From Variovorax sp. N23 (GTDB lineage Bacteria > Pseudomonadota > Gammaproteobacteria > Burkholderiales > Burkholderiaceae_C): a stretch of 64,000 bases of DNA. The notes under the pieces are model-generated. The model searched no databases. It was not told the origin of the DNA and saw only the letters and a program-made list of their open reading frames with translations. Positions 1-8,703 of this stretch are shown here, piece after piece. The translations under genes were made by a program, and so were the position numbers. Within the stretch, counting starts at the first letter, position 1. Every line of letters starts with the position of its first letter. The stretch is from NCBI RefSeq assembly GCF_025486315.1, contig NZ_JAOOPY010000002.1, positions 124,001 to 188,000 of the forward strand, written 5' to 3'.

Positions 1-68
1 GTGAGCAGGCGCAGCCACAACCGCAGTTCGTCGGGGTGTTCGCTGTGCGCGCGGGCTTCGAGGTCCAT
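1..68 (-). CDS. MarR-like transcriptional regulator, 5' fragment
   Basis: Only the first 22 complete codons lie in the window; the gene runs off the left edge. Its ATG (66-68, minus strand) directly follows the TGA of the monooxygenase gene (TGAATG), so the two are probably co-transcribed and translationally coupled. The visible start, MDLEARAHSEHPDELRLWLR, resembles the first helix of MarR-family repressors that sit beside CoA-thioester aromatic degradation genes. A 14-bp palindrome in the operon promoter (2430-2443) would suit such a dimeric repressor. The family call is inference, because the winged-helix part is not visible. Confidence 0.5.
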   Translation of the reverse strand, partial: MDLEARAHSEHPDELRLWLRLL

Positions 69-2420
69 TCAGCGCTCCTCTTCGCTGGCGACCTTCACCG
101 GCACCGCCGCCATCGCCTGCTGCTTGGCGATCTCGCGGTACATCTGGTCGCGGCCTGCCGTGTAGGGCTTCGGCCACTCGACGTCGCGGCTCTGCAGCTT
201 GGCGGCCTCGTGCAGCGTCCACGCCGGGTCGGCCAGGTGCGGGCGCGCGACGGCGCACAGGTCGGCGCGGCCGGCCGCGATGATGCTGTTGGCCTGGTCG
301 GCGTCGGTGATGGCGCCGACCGCGATGGTCGCGATGCCGACCTCGTTGCGGATGCGGTCGGCGAAGGGCGTCTGGTACATGCGGCCGTAGATCGGCTTGG
401 CGTTGCGCGTGGTCTGGCCGGACGACACGTCGATGAAGTCGCAGCCGGCGTCCTTGAACAGGCGCGCGATCGCGACCGCGTCGTCGTCGGTGTTGCCGCC
501 GGGCGCCCAGTCGTGCGCCGAGATGCGCACGCTCATCGGTCGCTCTTCGGGCCAGGCCGCGCGCATCGCGGCAAACACTTCGAGCGGGTAGCGAGCGCGC
601 CCCGCGATGTCACCGCCGTACTCGTCGGTGCGCTGGTTGGTGAGTGGGCTCAGGAAGGACGCGAGCACGTAGCCGTGCGCGCAGTGCAACTCGAGCCAGT
701 CGAAGCCGGCCTCGGCCGCGCGCTTCGTCGACGCCACGAACTGGTCGCGCAGCCGGTCCATGTCGGTGCGTGTCATCGCGGCCGGCGTCTGGTTCTGCTC
801 GCCGTAGGCCAGGGCGCTCGCGGCCATCAGCGGCCAGTTGCCGTCGGGCAGCGGCTCGTCGGTGCCTTCCCAGCCGACCTGCGTCGAGCCCTTGGGGCCG
901 CTGTGGCCGAGCTGCATACCGATCTTCGCGCTGCTCTGCGTATGCACGAAGTCGACGATGCGCTTGAAGGCCGCACCTTGCTCGTCGGTGTAGAGGCCGG
1001 GGCAGCCCGGCGTGATGCGGCCTTCGGGCGTCGGGCTGGTCATCTCGACGAAGACCAGCGCCGCGCCGCCCATGGCGCGTGCACCCAGGTGCACCAGGTG
1101 GAAATCCTGCGGCACGCCGTCGACCGCGCTGTAGGTCGCCATCGGCGAGACCACGATGCGGTTCTTCAGTTCGAGGCCGCGCACCTTGAAGGGCGTGAGC
1201 ATCGGCGGGATCGGCTGGCCGCCCGCCAGCCATTTCTCGTAGCCGCCGAGCCAGGCCGCGTCGCGCAGGCGCAGGTTCTCGTGGCTGATGCGCTGGCTGC
1301 GCGTGAGCATCGAATAGGCGAACTGCTCGATCTGCATGCCGGTGTAGCGCGAGACGTTCTCGAACCACTCGGTCGAGTTGCGTGCGGCGTTCTGGATCTT
1401 CAGCACCTCGACGCTGCGGCGTGCCTCGTAGCCGACGAGCACCTCGTCGATGCTGCCGCCGTGGCCGAATTCGTCGGCCAGGTCGATGGCGTCTTCCATG
1501 GCCAGCTTGGTGCCCGAGCCGATCGAGAAGTGGGCTGTGTGGGCTGCGTCGCCCATCAGCACGACCGGCACGGTCTTGCCACCGATGTCGACGCGGTGCG
1601 TCCAATGCTTGCAGATCACGCGCGGGAAGCGGATCCAGTTGGCCGAGCCGCGCAGGTGCGACGCATTGCTGATGAGCGAATGCCCACCCAGATACCTGGC
1701 GAACAGCTTCTCGCAGAAGGCAATGGCTTCGGGCTGCTCCATCTGGTCGAGGCCGTGTGCCTTCCAGACCTCCTCGGGCGTCTCGACGATGAAGGTCGAG
1801 GTGGTCTCGTCGAACTGGTAGGCGTGCGCCTGGAACCAGCCGTGTTCGGTCTCCTCGAACGCGAAGGTGAAGGCGTCGAAGGTCTGGTGCGTGCCGAGCC
1901 AGACGAAGCGGCACTTGCGCAGGTCGATGTCGGGCTGGTACGCCTCGGCGTAGCGCGTGCGGATGCGGCTGTTGAGGCCGTCGCTGGCGATCACCAGGTC
2001 GGCGCCGTACTGTGCGGCCAGCGCCTGGTCGTCGGTGGCGTCGGTCTCGAACACGAGGTTCACGCCCAGTTCGAGGCAGCGCTCTTGCAGGATGTTCAGC
2101 AGGCGCTTGCGGCCGATGCCGCAGAAGCCGTGGCCGCTGGAGCGCACCTGCCCGCCCTTGAAGAAGACCTGGATGTCGTCCCAATGGTGGAAGGATTCAC
2201 CGATCATGCGGGCCGTCCCGGCCTCGGCCACTTGGAGGTTGGCCAGCGTCTGGTCGCTCAGCACCACGCCCCAGCCGAAGGTGTCGAACGGGCGGTTGCG
2301 CTCGACCACGGTGATGTCGAGATGCGGGTGCCGCGCCTTCATCAACAGGGCGAAATACAGCCCCGCGGGGCCGCCGCCGATACAGAGGATGCGCTGGAGT
2401 CCGGGTGCGAGGATGTTCAT
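69..2420 (-). CDS. Bifunctional FAD monooxygenase / old-yellow-enzyme reductase (salicylyl-CoA 5-hydroxylase or 2-aminobenzoyl-CoA monooxygenase/reductase type)
   Basis: A 783-residue fusion. The N-terminal half is a class A flavoprotein hydroxylase, with the FAD dinucleotide motif near residue 14 ([12 protein letters not shown]) and a second FAD motif ([14 protein letters not shown]) around residue 290. From about residue 405 it is an NADH:flavin oxidoreductase of the old yellow enzyme family, with the motifs [32 protein letters not shown] and DEYGG. In known two-domain relatives the first half hydroxylates an aromatic CoA thioester and the second reduces the ring or supplies reducing power. 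The likely substrate is therefore salicylyl-CoA or 2-aminobenzoyl-CoA, but the sequence does not fix which. The ATG at 2418-2420 is chosen because homology begins right there ([17 protein letters not shown]). A MarR-like gene follows with no gap. Confidence 0.85.
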   Translation of the reverse strand: MNILAPGLQRILCIGGGPAGLYFALLMKARHPHLDITVVERNRPFDTFGWGVVLSDQTLANLQVAEAGTARMIGESFHHWDDIQVFFKGGQVRSSGHGFCGIGRKRLLNILQERCLELGVNLVFETDATDDQALAAQYGADLVIASDGLNSRIRTRYAEAYQPDIDLRKCRFVWLGTHQTFDAFTFAFEETEHGWFQAHAYQFDETTSTFIVETPEEVWKAHGLDQMEQPEAIAFCEKLFARYLGGHSLISNASHLRGSANWIRFPRVICKHWTHRVDIGGKTVPVVLMGDAAHTAHFSIGSGTKLAMEDAIDLADEFGHGGSIDEVLVGYEARRSVEVLKIQNAARNSTEWFENVSRYTGMQIEQFAYSMLTRSQRISHENLRLRDAAWLGGYEKWLAGGQPIPPMLTPFKVRGLELKNRIVVSPMATYSAVDGVPQDFHLVHLGARAMGGAALVFVEMTSPTPEGRITPGCPGLYTDEQGAAFKRIVDFVHTQSSAKIGMQLGHSGPKGSTQVGWEGTDEPLPDGNWPLMAASALAYGEQNQTPAAMTRTDMDRLRDQFVASTKRAAEAGFDWLELHCAHGYVLASFLSPLTNQRTDEYGGDIAGRARYPLEVFAAMRAAWPEERPMSVRISAHDWAPGGNTDDDAVAIARLFKDAGCDFIDVSSGQTTRNAKPIYGRMYQTPFADRIRNEVGIATIAVGAITDADQANSIIAAGRADLCAVARPHLADPAWTLHEAAKLQSRDVEWPKPYTAGRDQMYREIAKQQAMAAVPVKVASEEER

Positions 2421-2429
2421 GAATAAATA

Positions 2430-2443
2430 GTTTAGACATAAAC
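2430..2443. promoter_or_regulatory. Perfect palindrome GTTTA-GACA-TAAAC, candidate MarR operator
   Basis: Five-base inverted arms around a 4-base centre. It ends 9 bp before the monooxygenase start codon, in an AT-rich pocket of the short divergent promoter shared with the methyltransferase gene. A MarR-like gene lies at the other end of the monooxygenase transcript, which makes autoregulation the simplest reading. The assignment is inferred. Confidence 0.45.
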
Positions 2444-2519
2444 ATTCTGGTGTCAATGGGGACAGGGTCATCCGGACGGCCGGTTGACGGGCGCGACCGT
2501 GGTGGCAAAAATCATCGAC

Positions 2520-3785
2520 ATGGCCAGCCTGATACCCAAAATCAAATCGCAACTGGCGTCGCTGCCGGTTCCCATCGCGCTCCAGCTGCCTGACGGCAGG
2601 ACCGTGTCGCAGCCCGGCTCCCGGGTGACGCTGGCCTTTACCGACTGGACCTCGCTCGCCAAGCTGGCCGCGCGACAGGTCGGCGCGATCGGCGAGGCCT
2701 ACGTCGAGGGGCGGGTGCAGATCGAAGGCGCCATGCGCGACCTGACCGATGCCGCCGCCGGTCTCCTGCCCGGCAACCCGGTCGAGACGGACACCAGCTG
2801 GTGGTCGCGCATGATGCGTCGGGCCAAGTCCCGCGGCTTGCACACGCTGGGCAAGGATGCCGCGCAGATCGAGTTCCACTACGACGTCTCCGACGATTTC
2901 TACGCGCTCTGGCTCGATGCGCGGCGCGTGTATTCCTGCGCCTACTACCGCACCCCCGACCTGTCGCTGGCCCAGGCCCAGGAAGCCAAGCTCGACCACA
3001 TCTGCCGCAAGCTCATGCTCCAGCCCGGCGAGCGCTTCCTCGACATCGGCTCCGGCTGGGGCGGCCTGCTGCTGTGGGCGGCCGAGCATTACGGCGTGGA
3101 CGCCACCGGCATCACGCTGTCGAAGAACCAGCACGCGCACGTCGTGCGGCTCATCGAGGAGAAGGGCCTGCAGGGGCGGGTGCGGGTCGAGCTGCGCGAC
3201 TACCGCGAGCTCGACCCGGCCCAGCTTTTCGACAAGATCTCGTCGGTCGGGATGTTCGAGCACGTCGGCCGCACCAACATGCCGACCTACTTCCAGCAGA
3301 TCCACGGGCTGCTGGCCCCTGGCGGCCTCGTCATGAACCACGGCATCACTTCCGGGCGGCTCGACTACCAGCAACTGGGCGCCGGCATGGGGGACTTCAT
3401 CGAGAAATACATCTTCCCGGGCGGCGAGCTGCTGCACGTGACCCAGGTGCTGCGCGACATGGCCGGGGCCGGGCTGGAGATGGTCGACACCGAGAACCTG
3501 CGGCCGCACTACGCGCGCACGCTGTGGGCCTGGTCGGACGCGCTGGAAGCGCAGCTCGACGAGGCGCGTGCCGTGCTCCGCCGCACCAGCAGCGACGACG
3601 CGCGCGCCGAGCGCATCCTGCGCGCCTACCGGCTGTACCTGGCCGGTTCGGCGATGAGTTTCGAGCGGGGGTGGATCTCGCTGCACCAGATGCTGGCCAC
3701 GCGACCGGACGGCGATGTGGCGAAGGGCCCGATGCGGGGTGCCCAATCGGTGTACCCTTTCGCCCGGGACTTCATCTACAAGTAA
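2520..3785 (+). CDS. Cyclopropane-fatty-acyl-phospholipid synthase family methyltransferase
   Basis: A 421-residue SAM-dependent methyltransferase of the CFA synthase class, predicted to add methylene or methyl groups to unsaturated acyl chains of membrane phospholipids. The SAM-binding stretch [15 protein letters not shown] lies near residues 170-185 and is followed by GITLSKNQ, as in CFA synthases. Other family signatures are [24 protein letters not shown] and [10 protein letters not shown]. The N-terminal domain (residues 1-110) is of the usual size. I chose the ATG at 2520 ([11 protein letters not shown]); an in-frame TTG at 2484 would add 12 residues, and neither has a strong ribosome site. 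Divergent from the monooxygenase, and followed 5 bp later by the DUF1840 gene. Confidence 0.85.
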   Translation: MASLIPKIKSQLASLPVPIALQLPDGRTVSQPGSRVTLAFTDWTSLAKLAARQVGAIGEAYVEGRVQIEGAMRDLTDAAAGLLPGNPVETDTSWWSRMMRRAKSRGLHTLGKDAAQIEFHYDVSDDFYALWLDARRVYSCAYYRTPDLSLAQAQEAKLDHICRKLMLQPGERFLDIGSGWGGLLLWAAEHYGVDATGITLSKNQHAHVVRLIEEKGLQGRVRVELRDYRELDPAQLFDKISSVGMFEHVGRTNMPTYFQQIHGLLAPGGLVMNHGITSGRLDYQQLGAGMGDFIEKYIFPGGELLHVTQVLRDMAGAGLEMVDTENLRPHYARTLWAWSDALEAQLDEARAVLRRTSSDDARAERILRAYRLYLAGSAMSFERGWISLHQMLATRPDGDVAKGPMRGAQSVYPFARDFIYK

Positions 3786-3790
3786 ACAAC

Positions 3791-4117
3791 ATGCTCTACC
3801 GCTTCAAATCGCAGGCGACCGCCGATGTCGTGATGCTCGAACCCAGCGCCCGCCACCTGCTGGACATCGTCGGCAAGGCCCCCGGTCCGCAGGGCATCAT
3901 CACCAGCGAGCAGATCCCGGCCGCCATCGCGGCGCTCGAAGAGGCCGTCCGCCTGGAGCACGACCGGCACCGGCACAACGGCGACCCGTTCGCCGCCGAG
4001 GACCACGAAGAGCCCGCCGAGCGCGAGCACGTCGCACTGCACCAGCGGGCCGCCCCGCTGATCGACATGCTCAAGCGCTCCGCCGCGGAGGGCAAGGACG
4101 TCGTCTGGGGCGTCTAG
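3791..4117 (+). CDS. DUF1840 domain-containing protein
   Basis: A 108-residue, highly charged soluble protein beginning [19 protein letters not shown]. This opening, together with the middle stretch [19 protein letters not shown], is characteristic of the DUF1840 family of beta-proteobacteria. Its role is unknown. It starts 5 bp after the methyltransferase stop codon and so probably shares its transcript. Part of the middle is a His/Glu/Asp-rich stretch ([18 protein letters not shown]) that looks flexible. It converges on the Bug gene, with only 2 bp between the stops. Confidence 0.85.
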   Translation: MLYRFKSQATADVVMLEPSARHLLDIVGKAPGPQGIITSEQIPAAIAALEEAVRLEHDRHRHNGDPFAAEDHEEPAEREHVALHQRAAPLIDMLKRSAAEGKDVVWGV

Positions 4118-4119
4118 CC

Positions 4120-5136
4120 TCAGTCCACTTTCGCGCCGGAGTCCTTCACCACCTTCGCCCACTTCGCGTGCTCGCGCTCGATGTGCTTGGCGAACTCGGC
4201 GGGTGAATTCCCGCTGGGGATGGCGCCCTGCGCCAGCAGCTTTTCCTGCATCGCCGGCGTGCCGAGCGACTTGGCAACTTCCTGCTGGATACGGTTGACG
4301 ATGTCGGGCGGGGTGCCGGCCGGCGCCAGCAGGCCGAACCACGAACTGGCCTCGAAGCCCTTGAGCTGAGGGCCGCCGGCTTCTTCCACCGTCGGCACGT
4401 TGGGCAACGCAGGCGAGCGCTTCGAACTGGTCACGGCCAGCGCCACCAGCTTGCCGCCCTTGATCTGCTGCATCGACGACGGCAGGTTGTCGAACATCAC
4501 GTCCGCGTTGCCTCCGACCATGTCCATCAGGGCAGGGCCCGAGCCCTTGTACGGGATGTGCGTCATGAAGCTGCCCGTCATGCTCTTGAACAGCTCGCCC
4601 GCCAGGTGGATCGAGGTGCCGCTGCCGCTCGACGCCATGTTGAGCTTGCCCGGGTTGGCCTTGGCGTACTTGATGAAGTCCTGCACGTTGCGGATGTTCA
4701 GTTCCTTCGCCTTCTCGGTGTTCATCTCCATCACGTTCGGCACGGCGGCCACCAGCGTGATCGGCACGAAGTCCTTGATCGGGTCGAAGGGCAGCTTGGG
4801 ATACAGCGCGCGGTTGATGCCATGCGTGCCGACGGTGCCCATCAGCAGCGTGTAGCCGTCGTTCGGCGACTTGGCGACGATGTCGCTGCCCACGTTGCCG
4901 CCGGCGCCTGCGCGGTTGTCGACGATGAACTGCTGGCCGAAGGCCTTCGAGAGTTCGGGCGCCATCGCGCGCGCCAGGATGTCGGTGGTGCCGCCGGCCG
5001 CGAAGGGCACGACGATGCGCACCGGCTTGGTGGGCCAGCTGCCTTGCGCCCAGGTCGGCGCGGACAGCAGGAGAAGGGCGCCGGCTGCGGTAGCGGAAAG
5101 GACGACGCGGCGGGAGGGACGGGTAGAAAAGTTCAT
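4120..5136 (-). CDS. Tripartite tricarboxylate transporter (Bug-type) periplasmic substrate-binding protein
   Basis: 338 residues, with a signal peptide that carries a twin-arginine-like RPSRRVVLS stretch followed by a hydrophobic core and an ATWAQ-type cleavage region. The mature protein opens with [19 protein letters not shown], the hallmark of the Bug family, and has the conserved [10 protein letters not shown] loop around residue 90. Bug proteins bind small carboxylates or similar ligands in the periplasm. No TctA/TctB membrane partners lie nearby, which is usual for the expanded orphan Bug set of Burkholderiales. A perfect FNR-type palindrome (5201-5216) lies about 65 bp upstream of the start. 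Confidence 0.9.
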   Translation of the reverse strand: MNFSTRPSRRVVLSATAAGALLLLSAPTWAQGSWPTKPVRIVVPFAAGGTTDILARAMAPELSKAFGQQFIVDNRAGAGGNVGSDIVAKSPNDGYTLLMGTVGTHGINRALYPKLPFDPIKDFVPITLVAAVPNVMEMNTEKAKELNIRNVQDFIKYAKANPGKLNMASSGSGTSIHLAGELFKSMTGSFMTHIPYKGSGPALMDMVGGNADVMFDNLPSSMQQIKGGKLVALAVTSSKRSPALPNVPTVEEAGGPQLKGFEASSWFGLLAPAGTPPDIVNRIQQEVAKSLGTPAMQEKLLAQGAIPSGNSPAEFAKHIEREHAKWAKVVKDSGAKVD

Positions 5137-5200
5137 CCGCGGGTTGTACAGGCGAACGCGGGTGCGGTGTCGCAGGTAAAACCCCCGTTCAGAAACGCCT

Positions 5201-5216
5201 CTTGATGCCGATCAAG
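5201..5216. promoter_or_regulatory. Candidate FNR/Anr site (CTTGAT-GCCG-ATCAAG)
   Basis: Matches the FNR consensus TTGAT-N4-ATCAA exactly and extends to 6-base arms. It overlaps the last codons of the E1 beta gene and is centred about 72 bp upstream of the Bug gene start, a position that would suit an activator. It is inferred from the match alone. Confidence 0.45.
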
Positions 5217-6192
5217 GTCGGCCGATCAACCGGCGCGCTGCGGCCGAGATCGCCTCCGTGCCGATGCGCGACTGCGCCTCCAGCACCGCCGCGTAGCCGA
5301 CCGGAATGCGCGGCGCACCCAGGCGCGCGATGCGGCAGCCGGTGGCCTCGGCCGCCGTCGCGGCGATTTCCGCGCCGAAGCCGGCCGCCTGCACCGCTTC
5401 GTGCACCACCAGCAGGCGCCGCGTCCGGCCGCAGGATTCGAGCACCGTCTCGCGGTCCCAGGGCCACAGCGTGCGCAGGTCGATCAGGTCGACCGCGATG
5501 CCCTGGTCGGCCAGGGCGTCGCAGGCCTCGGCGCAGGCGTGCACCTGCTTGCCCCAGCTCACCAGCGTGAGCGCGTCGCCCTCGCGCAGCCGCGCCGCCT
5601 GGCCCAGCGGGATCGCGACGGTTTCGTCGACCGGCCCGCGCAGCCCCCAGAGCGCCTTGTGCTCGATGTAGACCACCGGATCGCCGCACTGCATCGCCGC
5701 GCGCAGCAGGCTGTGGTTGTCCTGCGGCGTCGACGGGCTCACCACCACCAGCCCCGGCATGTGCGCGAACCAGGCCTCCAGCGATTGCGAATGCTGCGCC
5801 GCCGAGGCGTCCCAGATGCCGCCCGGCATGCGCACGACCAGCGGCACCCGGCCCTGGCCGCCGAACATGAAGCGGTTCTTGGCGGCCTGGTTGACCAGCT
5901 CGTCCATGCCGCACAGCGCGAAGTCGACCACGCGCATCTCGACCACCGGGCGCAGGCCCGCCAGCGCCATGCCGACGCCGGCGCCCATGATCGCCGCCTC
6001 GCTGATCGGCGTGTCGATCACACGCTGGTCGCCGAAGCGCTGCTGCAGGCCCTGGTACTGGCCGAAGATGCCGCCGCGGCCGACGTCCTCGCCCAGCACG
6101 ACCACGGCCGGGTCGGCTTCCATCTCGCGCTGCACCGCGAGGACCGCCGCTTCGGCGTAGCGCATCTCGACAGGACGGGTCGTCAGCGCCAT
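5212..6192 (-). CDS. 2-oxoacid (pyruvate/acetoin-type) dehydrogenase E1 component, beta subunit
   Basis: 326 residues. The beta-subunit features are VVVLGEDVGRGGIFGQYQGL near the N-terminus, RVIDTPISEAAIMGAGVGMA (the conserved TPP-contact and subunit-interface region) and the C-terminal transketolase-C domain starting near LVSWGKQVHACAEA. With the alpha subunit it forms the heterotetrameric TPP enzyme that decarboxylates a 2-oxoacid or cleaves acetoin. The ATG at 6190-6192 overlaps the 3' end of the alpha gene by 10 bp, so they are coupled. No E2 or E3 gene is present next to it. Confidence 0.85.
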   Translation of the reverse strand: MALTTRPVEMRYAEAAVLAVQREMEADPAVVVLGEDVGRGGIFGQYQGLQQRFGDQRVIDTPISEAAIMGAGVGMALAGLRPVVEMRVVDFALCGMDELVNQAAKNRFMFGGQGRVPLVVRMPGGIWDASAAQHSQSLEAWFAHMPGLVVVSPSTPQDNHSLLRAAMQCGDPVVYIEHKALWGLRGPVDETVAIPLGQAARLREGDALTLVSWGKQVHACAEACDALADQGIAVDLIDLRTLWPWDRETVLESCGRTRRLLVVHEAVQAAGFGAEIAATAAEATGCRIARLGAPRIPVGYAAVLEAQSRIGTEAISAAARRLIGRP

Positions 6193-7205
6193 TGGCCGGC
6201 TCCGGTGGTCTGGACATCGGTGAACGCCGTTGCGGCATCGGGCCAGGGGGCCTCGGCCGCGGCGGCCAGTGCGGCCTCGACCTCCGCCTGCGCGTCGGCG
6301 TCGGCGGTGTCGAGCGCCGCGGCCGCGATGCCCGCACGCAGGCAGGCGGCCCGCGCGCGGGCGATCGGGTCGGTCTCCAGCGCGGCGGCCAGCTCGGCCG
6401 GGTCGCGGTAGGCGGCGAGGTCGACCGACACATGGCCCTTCACCCGGTAGGTCAGCGCGTGCAGCAGGCGTGGCCCGCTGCCGCTGCGCACCGTGTCCAC
6501 CAGCCGCGCGGCGGCGGCATGCACCGCGAACACGTCGTTGCCATCGACCGGTGTCGCCGCGATGCCGAGCGCCTCGGCGCGCGCCGAGGCCCCGTCGCCG
6601 GCCGTCATCGGGCCGCTGGCGGTGGTGGCGCTCCAGCGGTTGTCCTCGCAGACGAAGAGCACCGGCAGGCCGTACACCTGCGCCCAGTTGAGCGATTCGA
6701 GAAAAGGCCCGCGGTTGATCGCGCCGTCGCCGAAGAAGCAGACGGTGATCGCGTCCTTCTTCTGAAGTTTTTGTGCATGTGCCGCACCCACGGCGATCGG
6801 CAGGCCCGCCGCCACCACGCCGTTGGCGCCCAGCATGCCGACCGAGAAATCGGCGATGTGCATCGAGCCGCCCTTGCCGCCGTTGAAGCCCGTCGCCTTG
6901 CCGAAGAGCTCGGCCATCATCCGGCCCAGGTCGGCGCCCTTGGCCAGCGTGTGGCCGTGGCCCCGGTGGGTGGAGGTGAGGTAGTCGGCCGGCTTCAGGT
7001 GCACGCACACGCCGGCGGGCACCGCCTCCTGGCCGGTCGACAGGTGCAGCGGCCCGCGCACGCGAACGGTGCCGGTGGCCTGCTGGCCGTAGGCGCTGAC
7101 GCCGCCCTGGCTGGCGATCTCGGCGGCATTCTCGAAGGCGCGGATGCGCACCATCGTTCGATAGAGCGAGCGCGCGCGCTCCGCCGGCGGAAAGTTCGGA
7201 TCCAT
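6183..7205 (-). CDS. 2-oxoacid (pyruvate/acetoin-type) dehydrogenase E1 component, alpha subunit
   Basis: 340 residues, the usual size for E1 alpha. It holds the thiamine-diphosphate motif GDGAINRG, with the closing Asn about 26 residues on (VCEDN), the STHRGHGHTLAKGAD active-site loop and GGKGGSMHIAD. These residues are shared by pyruvate dehydrogenase and acetoin dehydrogenase alpha subunits; the preceding AcoR-like regulator makes an acetoin- or alcohol-linked role a little more likely. The gene lies 79 bp downstream of that regulator on the same strand, and overlaps the beta gene. Confidence 0.85.
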   Translation of the reverse strand: MDPNFPPAERARSLYRTMVRIRAFENAAEIASQGGVSAYGQQATGTVRVRGPLHLSTGQEAVPAGVCVHLKPADYLTSTHRGHGHTLAKGADLGRMMAELFGKATGFNGGKGGSMHIADFSVGMLGANGVVAAGLPIAVGAAHAQKLQKKDAITVCFFGDGAINRGPFLESLNWAQVYGLPVLFVCEDNRWSATTASGPMTAGDGASARAEALGIAATPVDGNDVFAVHAAAARLVDTVRSGSGPRLLHALTYRVKGHVSVDLAAYRDPAELAAALETDPIARARAACLRAGIAAAALDTADADAQAEVEAALAAAAEAPWPDAATAFTDVQTTGAGQWR

Positions 7206-7284
7206 CTCGTCTTGTCTCCAGTGCGCCTTCTGTCGAAGCGCGTCCCGGCGATCGTAACGAAGCCTGCGGCCCTTGCGCTGAGGG

Positions 7285-8565
7285 CTAACCTCCAGGCGTG
7301 GGGTTCCGTGCCTCTGACCCGCGGCGAAGCTGCCGGTAGAGCGTGCCGCGCGACACGCCCAACTGCCGCGCCGCCTGCGAGATGTTCCCGCCCTGGGCGG
7401 CGAGCGTGTCTTCGATCAGCCTGCGGTCGTGCGCGCGCAGCGTCTCCGCCGTGGCCGATGGCGATGGCGATGGCGATGGCGCCTGCGATGTCGCGGCGGA
7501 CGGGCCGGGCGCGGCGGCGTCGGGCGGCGCCCGCGCGGGCACGTCGTCCGCCACCGCGGTGTGCGAACGGCTGGCGATCACCGCATGCCGGAAGTCCGTG
7601 CCGTTGCCCGATGGCAGCGCGGCCTGCAGCCACACGCCCAGGCCGCTCGGCAGGCGCAGCGCCAGGGCCGTGTCGCTGCGGCCCATGCGCAGCAGACCGG
7701 CCAGATCGTGGCCGAGCAACCGTTCGACGGCGCGTGCCTCGTCGTCGCCGGGCAGGCCGCCGAGCAGGCGTGCAGCGGCATCGTTGAGCCAGGCTACGCG
7801 CCCGTCGGACGACACGCCCGCCAGCGCTTCCAGCGGCGTGCCGAGCAGCGTCGGGTGCGCCTGGAAGCGCAGCACCAGCTGCTCGCGCGACTGCGCCTGC
7901 ATCAGCCGGTTCTCGATGGTCGTCGCGTACAGGCCGACCATCGCGGCGGCATCGAAGCCGAAGCGGCGCTGCTCCGCCGTCAGATCGAGCACGCCGGCCA
8001 GTCGCCCCTGCACGTCGCGGATCGGCGCGGCCGCGCATTGCATGCCCTGCAGCGCGTCGAAGTAATGCTCGGCGCCATCGACCGTGCAGGCCTTCCCGGT
8101 CTGGGCGACGATGCCCGGCGCGGTCGTGCCGACCAGCCCTTCGGCGATGTTGACGCCCACGCGCGACGTCGCGCGCAGCACGGGCTGCTGCGCGGCGGTG
8201 GGGTGGTGCGTGGCATGCAGCACCACGCCGTCGCGATCGGTCAGGATCACGCGGCAGTCGGTGCCGGCGAGCGTGCCTTCCATCGAGAACAGGTCGGGCC
8301 CGGCCGCTTCGATCAGCGTCCGGTTGCGCTGCAGCACCGATTGCCGGCGACTGGGCGTCACCGGGTCGAAGGGGACGGCGCGCGTCTGATCGCGGTGGAG
8401 GCGGCTGCAGCGCATCCACGACTGGATGACCGCTTCGCCCACCAGGCCCGAGGGGCGAATGCCCTCCTCGAAGAAGCGACGCCGCGCGAGCGCGGTCCGC
8501 TGGGCGGCGGTGCTGGGGAAGAGCTGGCGAGGGACGGCGTCTGACGTGGGCGTGCGGTGAGCCAT
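7285..8565 (-). CDS. AcoR-like regulator with GAF, PAS-like and Fis-type HTH regions but no AAA+ domain
   Basis: 426 residues. Residues 1-80 match the N-terminal region of AcoR-type activators (RPSGLVGEAVIQSWMRCSRL). A GAF domain follows (about 90-220; CRVILTDRDGVVLHATHHPT, NIAEGLVGTTAPGI), then a PAS-like stretch. Next comes a Pro/Ser/Ala-rich linker, and last a Fis-type helix-turn-helix (RRLIEDTLAAQGGNISQAAR, then LGVSRGTLYRQLRR). The sigma-54-contacting AAA+ ATPase normally found between PAS and HTH is absent: no GAFTGA and no Walker motifs. It therefore cannot work as a classical sigma-54 activator. It sits between the E1 genes and a divergent PQQ dehydrogenase; a palindrome at 8601-8617 is its likely operator. 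Confidence 0.85.
   Translation of the reverse strand: MAHRTPTSDAVPRQLFPSTAAQRTALARRRFFEEGIRPSGLVGEAVIQSWMRCSRLHRDQTRAVPFDPVTPSRRQSVLQRNRTLIEAAGPDLFSMEGTLAGTDCRVILTDRDGVVLHATHHPTAAQQPVLRATSRVGVNIAEGLVGTTAPGIVAQTGKACTVDGAEHYFDALQGMQCAAAPIRDVQGRLAGVLDLTAEQRRFGFDAAAMVGLYATTIENRLMQAQSREQLVLRFQAHPTLLGTPLEALAGVSSDGRVAWLNDAAARLLGGLPGDDEARAVERLLGHDLAGLLRMGRSDTALALRLPSGLGVWLQAALPSGNGTDFRHAVIASRSHTAVADDVPARAPPDAAAPGPSAATSQAPSPSPSPSATAETLRAHDRRLIEDTLAAQGGNISQAARQLGVSRGTLYRQLRRGSEARNPTPGG
7457..7480. repeat. Four tandem GATGGC units inside the regulator linker
   Basis: Four perfect 6-bp copies encode the SPSPSPS part of the linker on the minus strand. Copy-number change would stay in frame and alter only linker length. 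Confidence 0.8.
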
Positions 8566-8600
8566 GGGGCGCTGCCTGCGGTGATGCGACCTGCCGACTG

Positions 8601-8617
8601 TGTTCCGCAATGGAACA
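8601..8617. promoter_or_regulatory. Palindrome TGTTCC-GCAAT-GGAACA, candidate operator of the AcoR-like regulator
   Basis: Perfect 6-base arms around a 5-base centre, in the 138-bp divergent gap between the regulator and the PQQ dehydrogenase. The TGTTCC/GGAACA symmetry is typical of upstream activator sequences of Fis-HTH regulators of alcohol metabolism, as I recall them. The link to this regulator is inferred from position. Confidence 0.5.
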
Positions 8618-8703
8618 GTCGCGGGTCCGGGAAATCCCGAGGATGAACAAAGCGCCTGGCAGGAACATCCTTGGCACCAGAACAACAGCAAGGAGACGAC
8701 ACG

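Noticed and set aside
8640..8690. Possible sigma-54 promoter before the PQQ dehydrogenase (AGGAACATCCTTGGCA, GG-N10-GC)
   Set aside because: The spacing fits, but the -24 and -12 boxes deviate at several bases, and the neighbouring regulator has no sigma-54-activating domain.
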